This document shows positions 49,971 through 59,601 of a stretch of 64,000 bases of DNA, in pieces; the stretch's first letter is position 1, and each line of letters begins with the position of its first letter. The stretch is taken from contig NZ_JAIWJF010000006.1 of NCBI RefSeq assembly GCF_021654115.1, forward strand, positions 1 through 64,000, given 5' to 3'. A program made the translations under genes and the position numbers. This DNA is from Furfurilactobacillus milii (GTDB taxonomy: Bacteria > Bacillota > Bacilli > Lactobacillales > Lactobacillaceae). A model generated the notes under the pieces. That model had not been told where the DNA came from. It made no database searches and worked only from the letters and a program-made list of their open reading frames with translations.

Positions 49971-50426
49971 ATGAAAAAACGGGAACGGCAGGCAATCATT
50001 CGGCGCGTTATCGTTAATAATGCTGTTCATACGCAGACAGAATTGGTGCTTTTGTTAGACCGAGAGGGACTTGATGTTACACAAGCGACAATCTCGCGAG
50101 ATATTACTGAGATGCAATTGATTAAGGTGCCTGACGAAAATGGGCGCACGTATTACACGTTTTCTACTGACCGACCAATCGATGGTGAGAGTAAGTTGCG
50201 GCGAAACTTAAATGGCAATGTTATTGATATGACCATTAATAATCAATTTTGTTTGCTTAATGTACTGCCAGGAAACGGCCCGGTTATTGCTAGTTTAATC
50301 AAACAGATGAATTATGATGAGGTTTTTGGTGTGTTAAGCGATGACAGTACCGTTTTGATTATTGCCTCAACGATTGATCATGCTGTGCAAGTTCGTTCAA
50401 GACTGGCCGAGTTGGGTGCGGAATAA
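49971..50426 (+). CDS. argR: Arginine repressor family regulator
   Basis: A 151-residue protein. N-terminal winged helix: KKRERQAIIRRVIVNNAVHT, TQATISRDITEMQLIKVP. C-terminal hexamer domain: VLPGNGPVIASLIKQMNYDE, VFGVLSDDSTVLIIA. The usual arginine-binding GT-x-x-GDDT is here GVLSDDST, keeping the Asp pair but losing the Gly, so ligand binding may differ. It lies before recN as in most Firmicutes. Confidence 0.92.
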   Translation: MKKRERQAIIRRVIVNNAVHTQTELVLLLDREGLDVTQATISRDITEMQLIKVPDENGRTYYTFSTDRPIDGESKLRRNLNGNVIDMTINNQFCLLNVLPGNGPVIASLIKQMNYDEVFGVLSDDSTVLIIASTIDHAVQVRSRLAELGAE

Positions 50427-50483
50427 GTTAAGTTTTAGACATACCACGATAGGGTCCCTAAACGAGGGCTTAAGGAGCAAGGA

Positions 50484-52190
50484 ATGCTACAGGAATTATC
50501 CATTAAGAACTTTGCAATTATTGAAAAATTGAATATTGCCTTTGATGATGGAATGAGTGTTCTGACTGGTGAAACAGGTGCGGGTAAATCCATCATTATT
50601 GACGCTGTTGGTTTACTGGCCGGTGGCCGGGCTTCCGTTGACTTTATTCGTAAAGGGGCAACCAAAGCGTCGATACAGGGATTATTCGTGCTACCAAAGT
50701 CTTCTGTCACTTTTGAAGTGTTGTCAGACCTTGGTATTGATCATGCTGATCAACAGGTGGTTATCGATCGAGAACTGAATAAAAACGGGCATAATACTAG
50801 TCGTGTTAATGGCACATTAGTTAATACCACCACTCTCAAACGCATTGGGGAGACAATGGTCGATATTCATGGTCAGAACGAACATCAAGAATTGATGCAG
50901 CCAGAAAAGCACTTACAGTTGTTAGATGAGTACAGGCCTAACGCTTTAGCTAAGTTGAAGCAAACGTATACAGATAAATATGATGAATACCGGCGCTTGC
51001 GTAAGCTGGCAATTGACAAACGTGACCACGCCCAAGAATGGGCGCAGCGAGTCGATATGTTGACATTTCAGGTGCAAGAAATTCAAGATGCCAATCTGTC
51101 ACCCGATGAAGAGGACACGTTGATTACAGAAAGAGACCGTTTGGCCAATTATCAAAAAATTGTGACAGCCTTAGAAAGCAGTCATGAAGCCATTGATGGT
51201 GGTGAAGATGGTTCAGCCTTGGATCGTATTGGTGTCGCAATGGCAGCTATGCAAGAAATCGCCACATTAGATCCTGAATATCAGGCATTGTCTGACACAA
51301 TTGCGAGTGCCTACTATGGGCTTCAGGATGCAACTAATGGTCTTTCTTCACAACTTGATAATCAGGAGTTTGATGAAGGACGTTTAGATGAAATCGAAGC
51401 ACGTCTGGAGGTTATTCACCAATTAAAGCGTAAGTACGGAGATTCTGTACCCAAGGTGTTGGCCTATTTTGATAAAATCAAAGTTGAATTGGATCGTATG
51501 CAGGGTGATCAGGATGATGATCAGACATTGATGACCCAGTTGAACAAGGCTAAGACTGCGGTGCAAAAAGCAGGCAATGAGCTTAGTGAAATGCGACAAA
51601 AATTGGCTAAGCAACTAGAGGAAGATGTTCACGAACAATTGAAAGCTCTCTATATGGAGAAGGCCGTTTTTAGTGTACGGTTTTTGAAACATGAAGAAAC
51701 GCCATTCTTTACGACTGGGATTGATAATGTTGAATTCTATATTCAAACAAACCCTGGTGAAGATCCCAAGCCATTGGCCAAAACCGCCTCTGGCGGAGAA
51801 CTTTCGCGGATGATGCTGGCATTGAAGACGATTTTTTCTGAAAACCAAGGTGTGACAAGTATTATTTTTGATGAAGTAGATACTGGTGTTTCAGGGCGGG
51901 TTGCTCAGGCCATTGCAGAGAAAATTATGGTAATTGGTCGCCACTCTCAAGTTTTGTGCATCACTCACTTACCGCAAGTTGCCGCGATTGCGGATCATCA
52001 ATTTTATATTCAGAAGCAGATCAATAAAGGACGCACTAAGACTAGTGTTGATAAGTTGACAACTGCTAAACGGGTAACTGAACTAGCACGGATGTTGGCC
52101 GGTACGACTGTGACAAAATTGACAACTGAACACGCCTCAGAGTTGTTGAAAATGGCAGACGCAGAAAAAAAGCAGTTAGCTGAATCATAA
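50484..52190 (+). CDS. recN: DNA repair protein RecN
   Basis: A 568-residue SMC-like ATPase. Walker A: GETGAGKSIIIDA at about 29-41; signature KTASGGELSRMMLA and Walker B SIIFDEVDTGVSG in the C-terminal lobe; a coiled coil between. It helps gather broken DNA ends in recombinational repair. A good RBS (AAGGAG) lies upstream. The 26-pair hairpin at 52236 ends the transcript. Confidence 0.96.
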   Translation: MLQELSIKNFAIIEKLNIAFDDGMSVLTGETGAGKSIIIDAVGLLAGGRASVDFIRKGATKASIQGLFVLPKSSVTFEVLSDLGIDHADQQVVIDRELNKNGHNTSRVNGTLVNTTTLKRIGETMVDIHGQNEHQELMQPEKHLQLLDEYRPNALAKLKQTYTDKYDEYRRLRKLAIDKRDHAQEWAQRVDMLTFQVQEIQDANLSPDEEDTLITERDRLANYQKIVTALESSHEAIDGGEDGSALDRIGVAMAAMQEIATLDPEYQALSDTIASAYYGLQDATNGLSSQLDNQEFDEGRLDEIEARLEVIHQLKRKYGDSVPKVLAYFDKIKVELDRMQGDQDDDQTLMTQLNKAKTAVQKAGNELSEMRQKLAKQLEEDVHEQLKALYMEKAVFSVRFLKHEETPFFTTGIDNVEFYIQTNPGEDPKPLAKTASGGELSRMMLALKTIFSENQGVTSIIFDEVDTGVSGRVAQAIAEKIMVIGRHSQVLCITHLPQVAAIADHQFYIQKQINKGRTKTSVDKLTTAKRVTELARMLAGTTVTKLTTEHASELLKMADAEKKQLAES

Positions 52191-52235
52191 GGTATAGTAG
52201 TTGGGCTGACGATATTTAAAATTAAACGAAAACAA

Positions 52236-52295
52236 AAAGCACTTGCGTTAATAGTTCCTGATCAGATACTCAGGAACTATTAACGCAAGTGCTTT
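52236..52295. terminator. 26-pair perfect hairpin, bidirectional terminator between recN and the convergent gene
   Basis: The left arm (52236-52261, AAAGCACTTGCG...TTCCTGA) is the perfect reverse complement of the right arm (52270-52295, TCAGGAACTA...GTGCTTT) around an eight-base loop. A-rich sequence precedes and TTTGTTTTAT follows, so it can act in both directions. The stem is unusually long. Confidence 0.85.
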
Positions 52296-52353
52296 GTTTT
52301 ATACAACTGGGGTAATGTTATTCTTCAAATCCGCAATCAATAGTCACTAAGGC

Positions 52354-52758
52354 TTAAGCAACCATCAAGCCGAAACAGATTTGACGAATTTGTTCTGGCA
52401 AAACTAAATAAGTTTTGTCAGTTGCGTGATTGGTAATCGTCAGAATGTCTTGGTCCTGCCTAAGAGTACCAGTAACTGTCGTGAGTTTCTTGGCAAACGG
52501 GTTTGATGGTTGGTTTAACATGATTGAGACAACCGCATGCTGTTTAAGCGCACAATCAAGGTGGGTAATAATCACGTCAGACGAAAACTGTGGATGACGT
52601 AGTGTATCGCCACGTTCTGCGGTGAAGAAGCTTCTAATACGCTGACCAAAAGAAAGACGACTATGGTGTGAAAGAACCGATGAATGGCGAATACTATGAT
52701 GAAGTGTTGATTTTGTCATCACAGGGTTGATATAAGTATTTGGCATTAATTGTTCCAT
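52354..52758 (-). CDS. SOS-controlled small protein, YolD-like C-terminal half
   Basis: A 134-residue protein read leftward, with GGAGG upstream of the ATG. The N-terminal 55 residues are basic and rich in His and Ser. The C-terminal half (ALKQHAVVSIMLNQPSNPFA, TTVTGTLRQDQDILTITNHA, YLVLPEQIRQI) has the beta-strand order of YolD-like proteins, which usually accompany SOS-regulated Y-family polymerases. No polymerase gene is adjacent. The promoter contains a LexA box, supporting a damage-response role. The family call is tentative. Confidence 0.6.
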   Translation of the reverse strand: MEQLMPNTYINPVMTKSTLHHSIRHSSVLSHHSRLSFGQRIRSFFTAERGDTLRHPQFSSDVIITHLDCALKQHAVVSIMLNQPSNPFAKKLTTVTGTLRQDQDILTITNHATDKTYLVLPEQIRQICFGLMVA

Positions 52759-52877
52759 AGTCGTGGCCTCCGAAATTTCGTATCGTTCGTCATTAAGAAA
52801 ATGATGAAAACAGTTGAATTGTTTTTCTAACGTTCGACAATCCGTTCGTGATAGCGAACGTTTGTTTGACTATTTAT

Positions 52878-52906
52878 ATTATACGAACACGCGTTCAAAA
52901 ATGCAA
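52878..52906 (-). promoter_or_regulatory. LexA-controlled promoter of the gene at 52354-52758
   Basis: On the minus strand TTGCAT (52906-52901), 17 bases, TATAAT (52883-52878). The spacer holds CGAACACGCGTTCA on the plus strand (52884-52897), matching the CGAAC-N4-GTTC LexA consensus except the last base. The layout is the same as at 40280-40308. A further CGTTCG-N6-CGAACG inverted repeat lies at 52843-52860. Confidence 0.75.
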
Positions 52907-53007
52907 ACATAAATTTCAATTCTGTTAAAAAGCTTTTGTAAAGGGACACTTTTCACGCAAAAGTTTCTAAAACGGCGTATTTAGCGGCAAATGTCGTAGT
53001 TGAACGC

Positions 53008-53036
53008 TTGAAATCGACGCCAAAAAAGTGCAAAAT
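53008..53036 (+). promoter_or_regulatory. Probable gmk promoter
   Basis: TTGAAA (53008-53013), a 17-base spacer and CAAAAT (53031-53036), 50 bases before the gmk start. The remaining part of the interval 52759-53085 holds the divergent SOS promoter and nothing else clear. Confidence 0.5.
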
Positions 53037-53064
53037 AATTGTTAAATTCTTTTTTAGGTTATAG

Positions 53065-53733
<669 letters not shown>

Positions 53734-53736
53734 ATT

Positions 53737-53982
53737 ATGATTTTATATCCATCAGTAGATAAGCTTTTAAAGAAGGTTGACTCACGTTACTCACTGATTA
53801 TGTTGGCTTCCAAACGTGCACATGAGTTAGACGCTGGCGCACAGGAATTATTGCCACATTATCAATCAGTTAAGTCTGTCGGCAAGGCGCTTGAAGAGGT
53901 TGAGGCTGGTGAAGTCACAATTGATCCTGACCACGAAGAAGACTTGGGTACTTCAACACCTAAACCAACTGTTCAACAATAG
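53737..53982 (+). CDS. rpoZ: RNA polymerase omega subunit
   Basis: An 81-residue omega subunit: [34 protein letters not shown], then [15 protein letters not shown] with the family's GKAL-EE-AGK-like end, followed by an acidic tail. It stabilises beta-prime. gmk-rpoZ is a conserved pair. Normally priA follows (with or without coaBC); here five genes' worth of other DNA intervenes. Confidence 0.95.
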   Translation: MILYPSVDKLLKKVDSRYSLIMLASKRAHELDAGAQELLPHYQSVKSVGKALEEVEAGEVTIDPDHEEDLGTSTPKPTVQQ

Positions 53983-54044
53983 CGTTCTTTAAAAAGAGAG
54001 TTAAGCAACAAGTTCAGTTTAAAAATTAATCTTTATCACACGAT

Positions 54045-54076
54045 GATTCTATTCCTAAATTGTAGGAATAGGGTCA
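54045..54076 (+). terminator. Terminator after rpoZ
   Basis: CTATTCCTA (54049-54057) and TAGGAATAG (54063-54071) are perfect arms, extended by GATT/GGTC with G-U pairs, followed by ATTTTAG. It ends gmk-rpoZ. Confidence 0.7.
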
Positions 54077-54311
54077 TTTTAGTTTCGGCTTCTATTAAAT
54101 GATTGTTAGTGCTGTCTGGTCCTTGCGAATTGGCGCTACTGCCGTTTGAAACCTAATAAATAATAATCCAAGGGTAAGACTTCGGCTTTCACTCACTGAC
54201 AATTCACAAATAAGAGACTTCAAAAAATCTTGACTGGAGGGAGTCAAACAATGCCTTTTTTTCCAGAATGCGCTATGCTTAAAGGGTAGTGAAAACGAGG
54301 GGGTTGTTCTC
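54077..54311 (+). promoter_or_regulatory. Leader of the HAD hydrolase gene with an inverted repeat
   Basis: No gene is seen. TTGACT-GGAGGG-AGTCAA (54230-54247) is a perfect six-base inverted repeat that may be an operator, and TATGCT (54282-54287) could be a -10 box. GAGGGGG precedes the ATG at 54312. Confidence 0.35.
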
Positions 54312-55097
54312 ATGAACACGGAAATTAAAGCAGTTGTTTTTTTTGATTTAGATGGAACACTGTTTGATGATCAAAAAAATGTCCTGCCTGAAAGCATTGC
54401 CGCGATAAAGGAAATGCAGCAACACGATATTTTGCCAGTGATTGCAACAGGCCGTAACATCTTTGAGATTCAGGACGTATTGGACGAAACGGGCATTGAC
54501 ACGGTGGTTAGCGCCAATGGGTCGTACGTTCAGTATCGTGGTAAAGAGTTATTCCGCGAAGCAATTGATCAATCGCTTATCGAATCATTCACAGCGTTTG
54601 CAAATGAACAGGGTGACGCGGTCGCTTATTACAACAATGAAGGCTTTGCACTGACCAAGACAACGGATGATATCGTTAACAACTATAAGGCGCTGCGTTT
54701 ATCGATTACGGTGGATCCGGAATACTACCTTAAGCATCCCATTAACTTTTTAAATGTTTTCAACCGTGACAAGGAAGATCTCTATAACGAGCATTTTGCC
54801 GGTCAATTAACCTTGGTGCGAAATAATCCGGTCTGTTTGGATACCATGAAGAGCGGTGTTACCAAACGAAGCGGATTAGAAAAATTGCTTCAACAGGCTC
54901 ATTTGGAAGGTATTCATACTTATGCTTTTGGGGATGAATTAAACGACCTTGAGATGTTTGCTAGCGTTGATACAGCCATTGTTATGGGAAACGGTAATCC
55001 CCGTGATAAAAAGGTCGCCGATTACATTACTACGACGAACACAACGGATGGAATTGTTAACGGCTTAAGGCACTATCAACTCATCGCGAGTAAATGA
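54312..55097 (+). CDS. Cof-type HAD-IIB sugar phosphatase
   Basis: A 261-residue protein with HAD motifs: FFDLDGTLFDD (nucleophile Asp and acid Asp), VIATGRN, a Lys in the KRSGLEKLL segment, and AFGDELNDLEMF for Mg. The C2B cap lies between. Family members dephosphorylate sugar phosphates or flavin nucleotides in the cytoplasm. The substrate cannot be told. Confidence 0.88.
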   Translation: MNTEIKAVVFFDLDGTLFDDQKNVLPESIAAIKEMQQHDILPVIATGRNIFEIQDVLDETGIDTVVSANGSYVQYRGKELFREAIDQSLIESFTAFANEQGDAVAYYNNEGFALTKTTDDIVNNYKALRLSITVDPEYYLKHPINFLNVFNRDKEDLYNEHFAGQLTLVRNNPVCLDTMKSGVTKRSGLEKLLQQAHLEGIHTYAFGDELNDLEMFASVDTAIVMGNGNPRDKKVADYITTTNTTDGIVNGLRHYQLIASK

Positions 55098-55135
55098 TGC
55101 CGATAAAAAACATTCAGAAAGGGAGCAGCAGATTC

Positions 55136-55645
55136 ATGAAGATTAAAATTCCAACTGAAAATGGGTACATTGGTGACCGTTATAGTCGTCATGCCCAACC
55201 GGATGAAATGTACGCAGGCCAACCGGTGATTTCATTTCCGATGACGTTCACTGATTTACCAGCAGGTACAAAAACCGTTGCATGGACACTGTTAGATGAT
55301 GACGCGATTCCCGTTTCAGGATTTACGTACATTCATTGGATTGGGGCTAATCTGTCTGCTGAGCACGCTGAACTTAAAGAGGATGCCAGCCGCCGTGAAG
55401 GTGAAGCCTTTGTTCAAGGCAATAACAGTACGGCAGGTGGCCTGATTCATCAAACGGATCCGGCAATTACACGGCATTACGTTGGTCCAACGCCGCCAAA
55501 CGGTGATCATGTCTATACGGTCACGGGGTACGCTTTAGATACCACATTGCCACTGCAAAACGGTTATTGGTTAAATGAGTTTTATCGGGCAATTAAGGGG
55601 CATGTTTTAGAGACTACCAAGACAACATTTCTTGGGCGTTCTTAA
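55136..55645 (+). CDS. YbhB/YbcL (PEBP) family protein
   Basis: A 169-residue protein from ATG 55136 (GGGAG upstream). The phosphatidylethanolamine-binding-like pattern is clear: ISFPMTFTDLPAGTKTVAWT, DDDAIPVSGFTYIHWIGANL, and YVGPTPPNGDHVYTVTGYAL. It is a cytoplasmic ligand-binding protein of unclear role. It follows the HAD gene with 38 bases between. Confidence 0.9.
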   Translation: MKIKIPTENGYIGDRYSRHAQPDEMYAGQPVISFPMTFTDLPAGTKTVAWTLLDDDAIPVSGFTYIHWIGANLSAEHAELKEDASRREGEAFVQGNNSTAGGLIHQTDPAITRHYVGPTPPNGDHVYTVTGYALDTTLPLQNGYWLNEFYRAIKGHVLETTKTTFLGRS

Positions 55646-55680
55646 TAAGTGCATCTTTTGTTCTATGTTCTAATGACAAT

Positions 55681-55722
55681 CAAAAACGACTTATCGATTA
55701 TGAAATCGGTAAGTCGTTTTTG
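55681..55722. terminator. Bidirectional terminator between convergent units
   Basis: A 19-pair stem with one G-U pair: CAAAAACGACTTATCGATT (55681-55699) and AATCGGTAAGTCGTTTTTG (55704-55722), loop ATGA. It serves both the rightward YbhB-like gene and the leftward pgmB unit. Confidence 0.9.
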
Positions 55723-55754
55723 AAACTTATTTATGTGAATCAGTTATGAGTCGA

Positions 55755-56429
55755 TTAATTGTCCATTTGCGCTTTGATATTATCAAGGGTTAACGCACTA
55801 GTGTCAGCAAAAATAACATTAGCAGCGCTTAGTTCTTGCTTATCGCCAATTCCAATCGAGGTTTCGTTAGCGGCGTTGATGCTAGCTACTCCGGCTGCAG
55901 CGTCTTCCACACCAGCACAAACAGATGGATCTAAGCCAAGAATTTCTGCGCCCCGGGTGTAGATTTCTGGATCAGGCTTGCCCTTACTCAAAGTAGCAGG
56001 GTCAACAATTTTGGTAAAGTAGTCGGACAAACCGATATGACCTAAAATTGTTGGTGCATTTTTTGAAGCAGAAGCCAAGGAAATCTGGTAACCGTTGGCG
56101 ATTAAATCATCTAAAAACTCCTTAATACCAGGGAAAACGTCATTAGGTGTCATATTTTTGATGAGTGACAGATAATTGTCGTTTTTCTTTGTTGCATAGG
56201 CAACTTTTTCTTCAGGGGTATAGTCATTTTCTTTACCGCCGGCCTTTAAAATCATTTCCAAGGAATCCATTCGGGAAACGCCTTTTAAGCCATTAGCTAG
56301 TTCTTCGGTCCAGGTTACACCAAGTTCGTCAGCGAGTTGATGCCACGCTTGTCCGTGGTACTTTGCTGTACCGGTAATTACGCCATCCAAATCAAAAATA
56401 AATCCCTTTAAATCCGCAAACTTTGTCAT
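55755..56429 (-). CDS. pgmB: Beta-phosphoglucomutase
   Basis: A 224-residue HAD-superfamily mutase: FIFDLDGVITGTAKYHGQAW (nucleophile Asp and acid/base Asp), GVSRMDSLEMIL in the cap, SLASASKN, and KGKPDPEIYTRGAEILGL with VCAGVEDAAAGVASINAANE. It turns beta-glucose 1-phosphate into glucose 6-phosphate. It is downstream of and co-directional with the GH65 phosphorylase, which makes beta-glucose 1-phosphate. Confidence 0.95.
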   Translation of the reverse strand: MTKFADLKGFIFDLDGVITGTAKYHGQAWHQLADELGVTWTEELANGLKGVSRMDSLEMILKAGGKENDYTPEEKVAYATKKNDNYLSLIKNMTPNDVFPGIKEFLDDLIANGYQISLASASKNAPTILGHIGLSDYFTKIVDPATLSKGKPDPEIYTRGAEILGLDPSVCAGVEDAAAGVASINAANETSIGIGDKQELSAANVIFADTSALTLDNIKAQMDN

Positions 56430-56485
56430 TAATAAAACCTCCGCAAATAATTTTTAATTTTGATGATTCGTTTGAACACCTGCAA

Positions 56486-59197
56486 TTATTTTTTTAATTG
56501 TAAGGGTTTGTCCGGTGTAACTGAGAACTCTTGCCCGCGAACCGTGAGTTTAGCTGGCTTATCTACAGTCACATGAATGCTGGTGTGGGTGAGATCAAAC
56601 TTGTATAGTACACCCTTAAAGCGTTCACTAAACGCGAGACGGTGCCAATCTTCTGGTAAGTGTGGATCAACAGCTAATTCAGATTCGAATTCATTGACAC
56701 CGCCATAGTTACGCAATTCTAGCATTAAGACGGCACCCATAACACCAAGGTGAATACCTTCAGCAGTTGTTCCACCCTGAATGTCATAGTAGTCAGAACG
56801 TAAAGCGGTGTTGAAGAAAGCAAATGACTGATCCATGTTGCCGTCGATCAGACTTAATTCTGAATAGACGATCCTTGATAAGGTTGATCCGTGAGTGGTT
56901 CTTGCCAAGTAGTATTCGATGTTCTTAGTGAGATATTCACCTGGCATTTTATAACCCAAGGTTTTCAGAACATTATCAATCGTGTTAAAGCTTAGGTTGT
57001 AGTAAGCCATTAAGGCATCCGCTTGTTTGGCAACCTGATAGGAATCCGGTGATTTGCCTTCAGCTTTTAACAATCGGTCAACTCGCGAAATGTTACCATA
57101 CTTTTTACGGTATTTTTCAAAATCGAGCGTTGGTAATTTAAAGTAGCCAGCAAACTGACCGATAATTCCATCTTTATTGATGTCCAATGCTAAATGATGA
57201 GCGATGTCATCAAAACGATTGAAATCATCGTCGTTAAGTCCGACTTTGGCTGTGACCGTTGACCAGTCCTTGGCTGGCATTGCCTGATGAATGTTGGCTA
57301 AAGTTGTAAACAGCCAACTTACCATGATATTGGTGTAGGCATTGTCTGTTAGGCCAGGCTCATCGGCATTAGGATAGTTTTCGTGGAACTCATCTGGGCC
57401 CATGACATTTTTAATATCATAATGACCGTTGTCATTTTTAACGGCCTTACTGGACCAGAAGTGGGCAATTTCAAGTAACATTTCCAGACCATATTTGGTC
57501 ATGAACTCGGTGTCATTAGTTGAGTGGTAATAAAGCCAAACGTTGTAGGCAATAGCTAATGAAACATGACGCTGCAAACGACTGTTGTCTGGATCGAATT
57601 TGCCACTGTCGGGATTAAAGTGAAGCAGTTGCGACTGTTCATCCCCGAATTGCGCCGACTGCCAAGGATACATAGCACCGTCATAATGTTCAGCGGCCGC
57701 ATTTTGCTTAGCGGCGTCCAAACGTTTGTAGCGGTACATGAGCAATTGGCGGGTGAGGGATGGCGTGTGCAAGGTGTAGTAAGGCAGGATGAATAATTCG
57801 TCCCAGAATACGTGACCACGGTAAGCTTCCCCATGGAGCCCACGAGCCCCGACAGAGGCGTCTAAATGCGGATTACTGATTGGAGAAGCAGATACGAATA
57901 AGTGATAAATGTTAACCCGTGTTAACTTTTGGGCAGTCAAATCGCCGTCAATCTGAATATCACTGTCTTGCCAAACTTCGTCCCAGAAGCTGGCGTTTTG
58001 TTGCACGATACCGCTAAAGGTGGCACCGTCTAATTCTGATGTAACGGCATTATTTAAATCACCCTTGGTTTCCAAGGATGTGTTGATAGCAACCGCTTTT
58101 TCAATAACATAAGTCGTGCCTGTTTGTGCTTGGAACGAGAAGTTTTGTTCGAGAACGTCATCGGTAACGCTTTCATTTATCTTTGTTGATGGCGTTATTT
58201 CCTGACTTGAAAGGCGACTTCCAATTGAAAAAGCGACCTTGGAAGTTTTGGTTTGACCGCTGAGCATGGCATCTGAGCCATTAATGGTGGTTTCGGTGAC
58301 GTCGAAATGACGACCATCGAACGATTTGTAACGGTCTACATTGGCGTTAGTAACGCTACCATCGATTCTTGAGAAAACGGTGACAGTACCTTCAAAGTTC
58401 ATGGGTGTGATTTCATAACGGATGGCAAAACGGTGCCACTGATTCATATCGGCGACCCGTTGTGCACAGATTTTGAGCAAGTGGCCAGTTGGTAAGGATA
58501 CCAACATTGTTGTGGTGAGCACACCTGTATGTAAATCTAATGAACGGTAAATGTCAGAAATGTTTTCTTTTTTGACGGAAAACGGTTCTTGATGATCGAT
58601 GCTAAAGGACAGGTACTGGGCGTTTGGCAAGTTAACTAAATCTTCGTTCACCACGTCACGACCATTGATTTTGGTGGTTAGCTGATTGTATAAACCTGCA
58701 ACATACATGCCAGGGTAATTGTCAACATCTGCATTAGCTGCCAAGTATGCGCCCCGTAAACCATAATAGCCATTACCGATGGTGAGCATTGCTTCTTGAC
58801 CGTAATTACGTTTGGCTGCATATTCGCCGTAGTAATCAAGGTGCCATTGATTGTATTGACGCTTGTTTTCAATGGCTTCGGCTAAGCCATTACGATTAGC
58901 CGTTTCTTGACTGACAACGGGGATGTTCAGCATGTTGGACAATGCTAGGCCCATGTCGATTCGCTGGTGATTGACCCCAATAATGGTATCTGAAAAATCA
59001 TATTCCAATGGATTTTCAATCAGTGCTGCATCGAAATCGATGCCGGCCAGTTTTTCACGAATCTTTTCAAGATTTTCACCAATGGGCACATCAGGATCGC
59101 ACACAATGGTAATTGTTTTTGTCGCATTTGTTTTTCCGTTTGGTACGTAGGAGAGCTCAAAGGCGTCATCGAGGACGCGGACTGAAAACGTACGCAT
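56486..59197 (-). CDS. GH65 disaccharide phosphorylase with extra N-terminal domain
   Basis: A 903-residue protein. From about residue 115 it follows GH65 phosphorylases: QEAMLTIGNGYYGLRGAYLA, the ARGLHGEAYRGHVFWDELFI barrel segment, GPDEFHENYPNADEPGLTDN (catalytic Glu in GPDE near residue 600), and HGSTLSRIVYSELSLIDGN. Maltose phosphorylase is about 750 residues; the additional N-terminal 110 residues (MRTFSVRVLDDAFELSYVPN...) are a separate alpha/beta part. Maltose, trehalose, kojibiose or nigerose are all possible substrates. pgmB downstream supports a beta-glucose 1-phosphate product. Confidence 0.88.
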   Translation of the reverse strand: MRTFSVRVLDDAFELSYVPNGKTNATKTITIVCDPDVPIGENLEKIREKLAGIDFDAALIENPLEYDFSDTIIGVNHQRIDMGLALSNMLNIPVVSQETANRNGLAEAIENKRQYNQWHLDYYGEYAAKRNYGQEAMLTIGNGYYGLRGAYLAANADVDNYPGMYVAGLYNQLTTKINGRDVVNEDLVNLPNAQYLSFSIDHQEPFSVKKENISDIYRSLDLHTGVLTTTMLVSLPTGHLLKICAQRVADMNQWHRFAIRYEITPMNFEGTVTVFSRIDGSVTNANVDRYKSFDGRHFDVTETTINGSDAMLSGQTKTSKVAFSIGSRLSSQEITPSTKINESVTDDVLEQNFSFQAQTGTTYVIEKAVAINTSLETKGDLNNAVTSELDGATFSGIVQQNASFWDEVWQDSDIQIDGDLTAQKLTRVNIYHLFVSASPISNPHLDASVGARGLHGEAYRGHVFWDELFILPYYTLHTPSLTRQLLMYRYKRLDAAKQNAAAEHYDGAMYPWQSAQFGDEQSQLLHFNPDSGKFDPDNSRLQRHVSLAIAYNVWLYYHSTNDTEFMTKYGLEMLLEIAHFWSSKAVKNDNGHYDIKNVMGPDEFHENYPNADEPGLTDNAYTNIMVSWLFTTLANIHQAMPAKDWSTVTAKVGLNDDDFNRFDDIAHHLALDINKDGIIGQFAGYFKLPTLDFEKYRKKYGNISRVDRLLKAEGKSPDSYQVAKQADALMAYYNLSFNTIDNVLKTLGYKMPGEYLTKNIEYYLARTTHGSTLSRIVYSELSLIDGNMDQSFAFFNTALRSDYYDIQGGTTAEGIHLGVMGAVLMLELRNYGGVNEFESELAVDPHLPEDWHRLAFSERFKGVLYKFDLTHTSIHVTVDKPAKLTVRGQEFSVTPDKPLQLKK

Positions 59198-59601
59198 ATT
59201 GCCTTACCCCCTAAAAAGTATGTGATGTAAATACATCTACTATTATCGTAAATTTAATTTTGCGACTTCTCAACCTTAATGTCTTATTTCATTGAAAAAA
59301 GTGCGTTTATTATGATCAAGTTTGTTTGACGGGTGAAACGTTGATCAAAGTTGTCTGTGTTAAATTTGCAACACAAACTATTTACGCGGTATTTGACCGT
59401 AAAATCCTTGGCTGTACGGCTTTTTGTTAGTGAAATGATCACCCATGACCGCGCCTTATATTATGATGCATTAAATCGGCATCTTGAAACGGCATAGTAC
59501 TTGTCATGTCTGGTACAATTGGAAAAGACAAAAACACATTGGAACTCAAAAATTGAGATTAAGACTAGCAATTACTAGCAATGATCAGAAAGGAACGCGT
59601 G
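59198..59601. promoter_or_regulatory. Divergent promoter region between the GH65 gene and priA
   Basis: About 400 bases with no gene. GATGTA-AA-TACATC (59224-59237) is a perfect inverted repeat 27 bases before the GH65 start, a candidate operator for a sugar regulator. TACAAT (59514-59519) may be the -10 box of priA. No clear catabolite-repression (cre) site was found. Confidence 0.45.

Noticed and set aside
59330-59350. Possible catabolite-repression (cre) site, TGAAACGTTGATCA
   Set aside because: It is one base out of register with the cre consensus around the central CG; not convincing.
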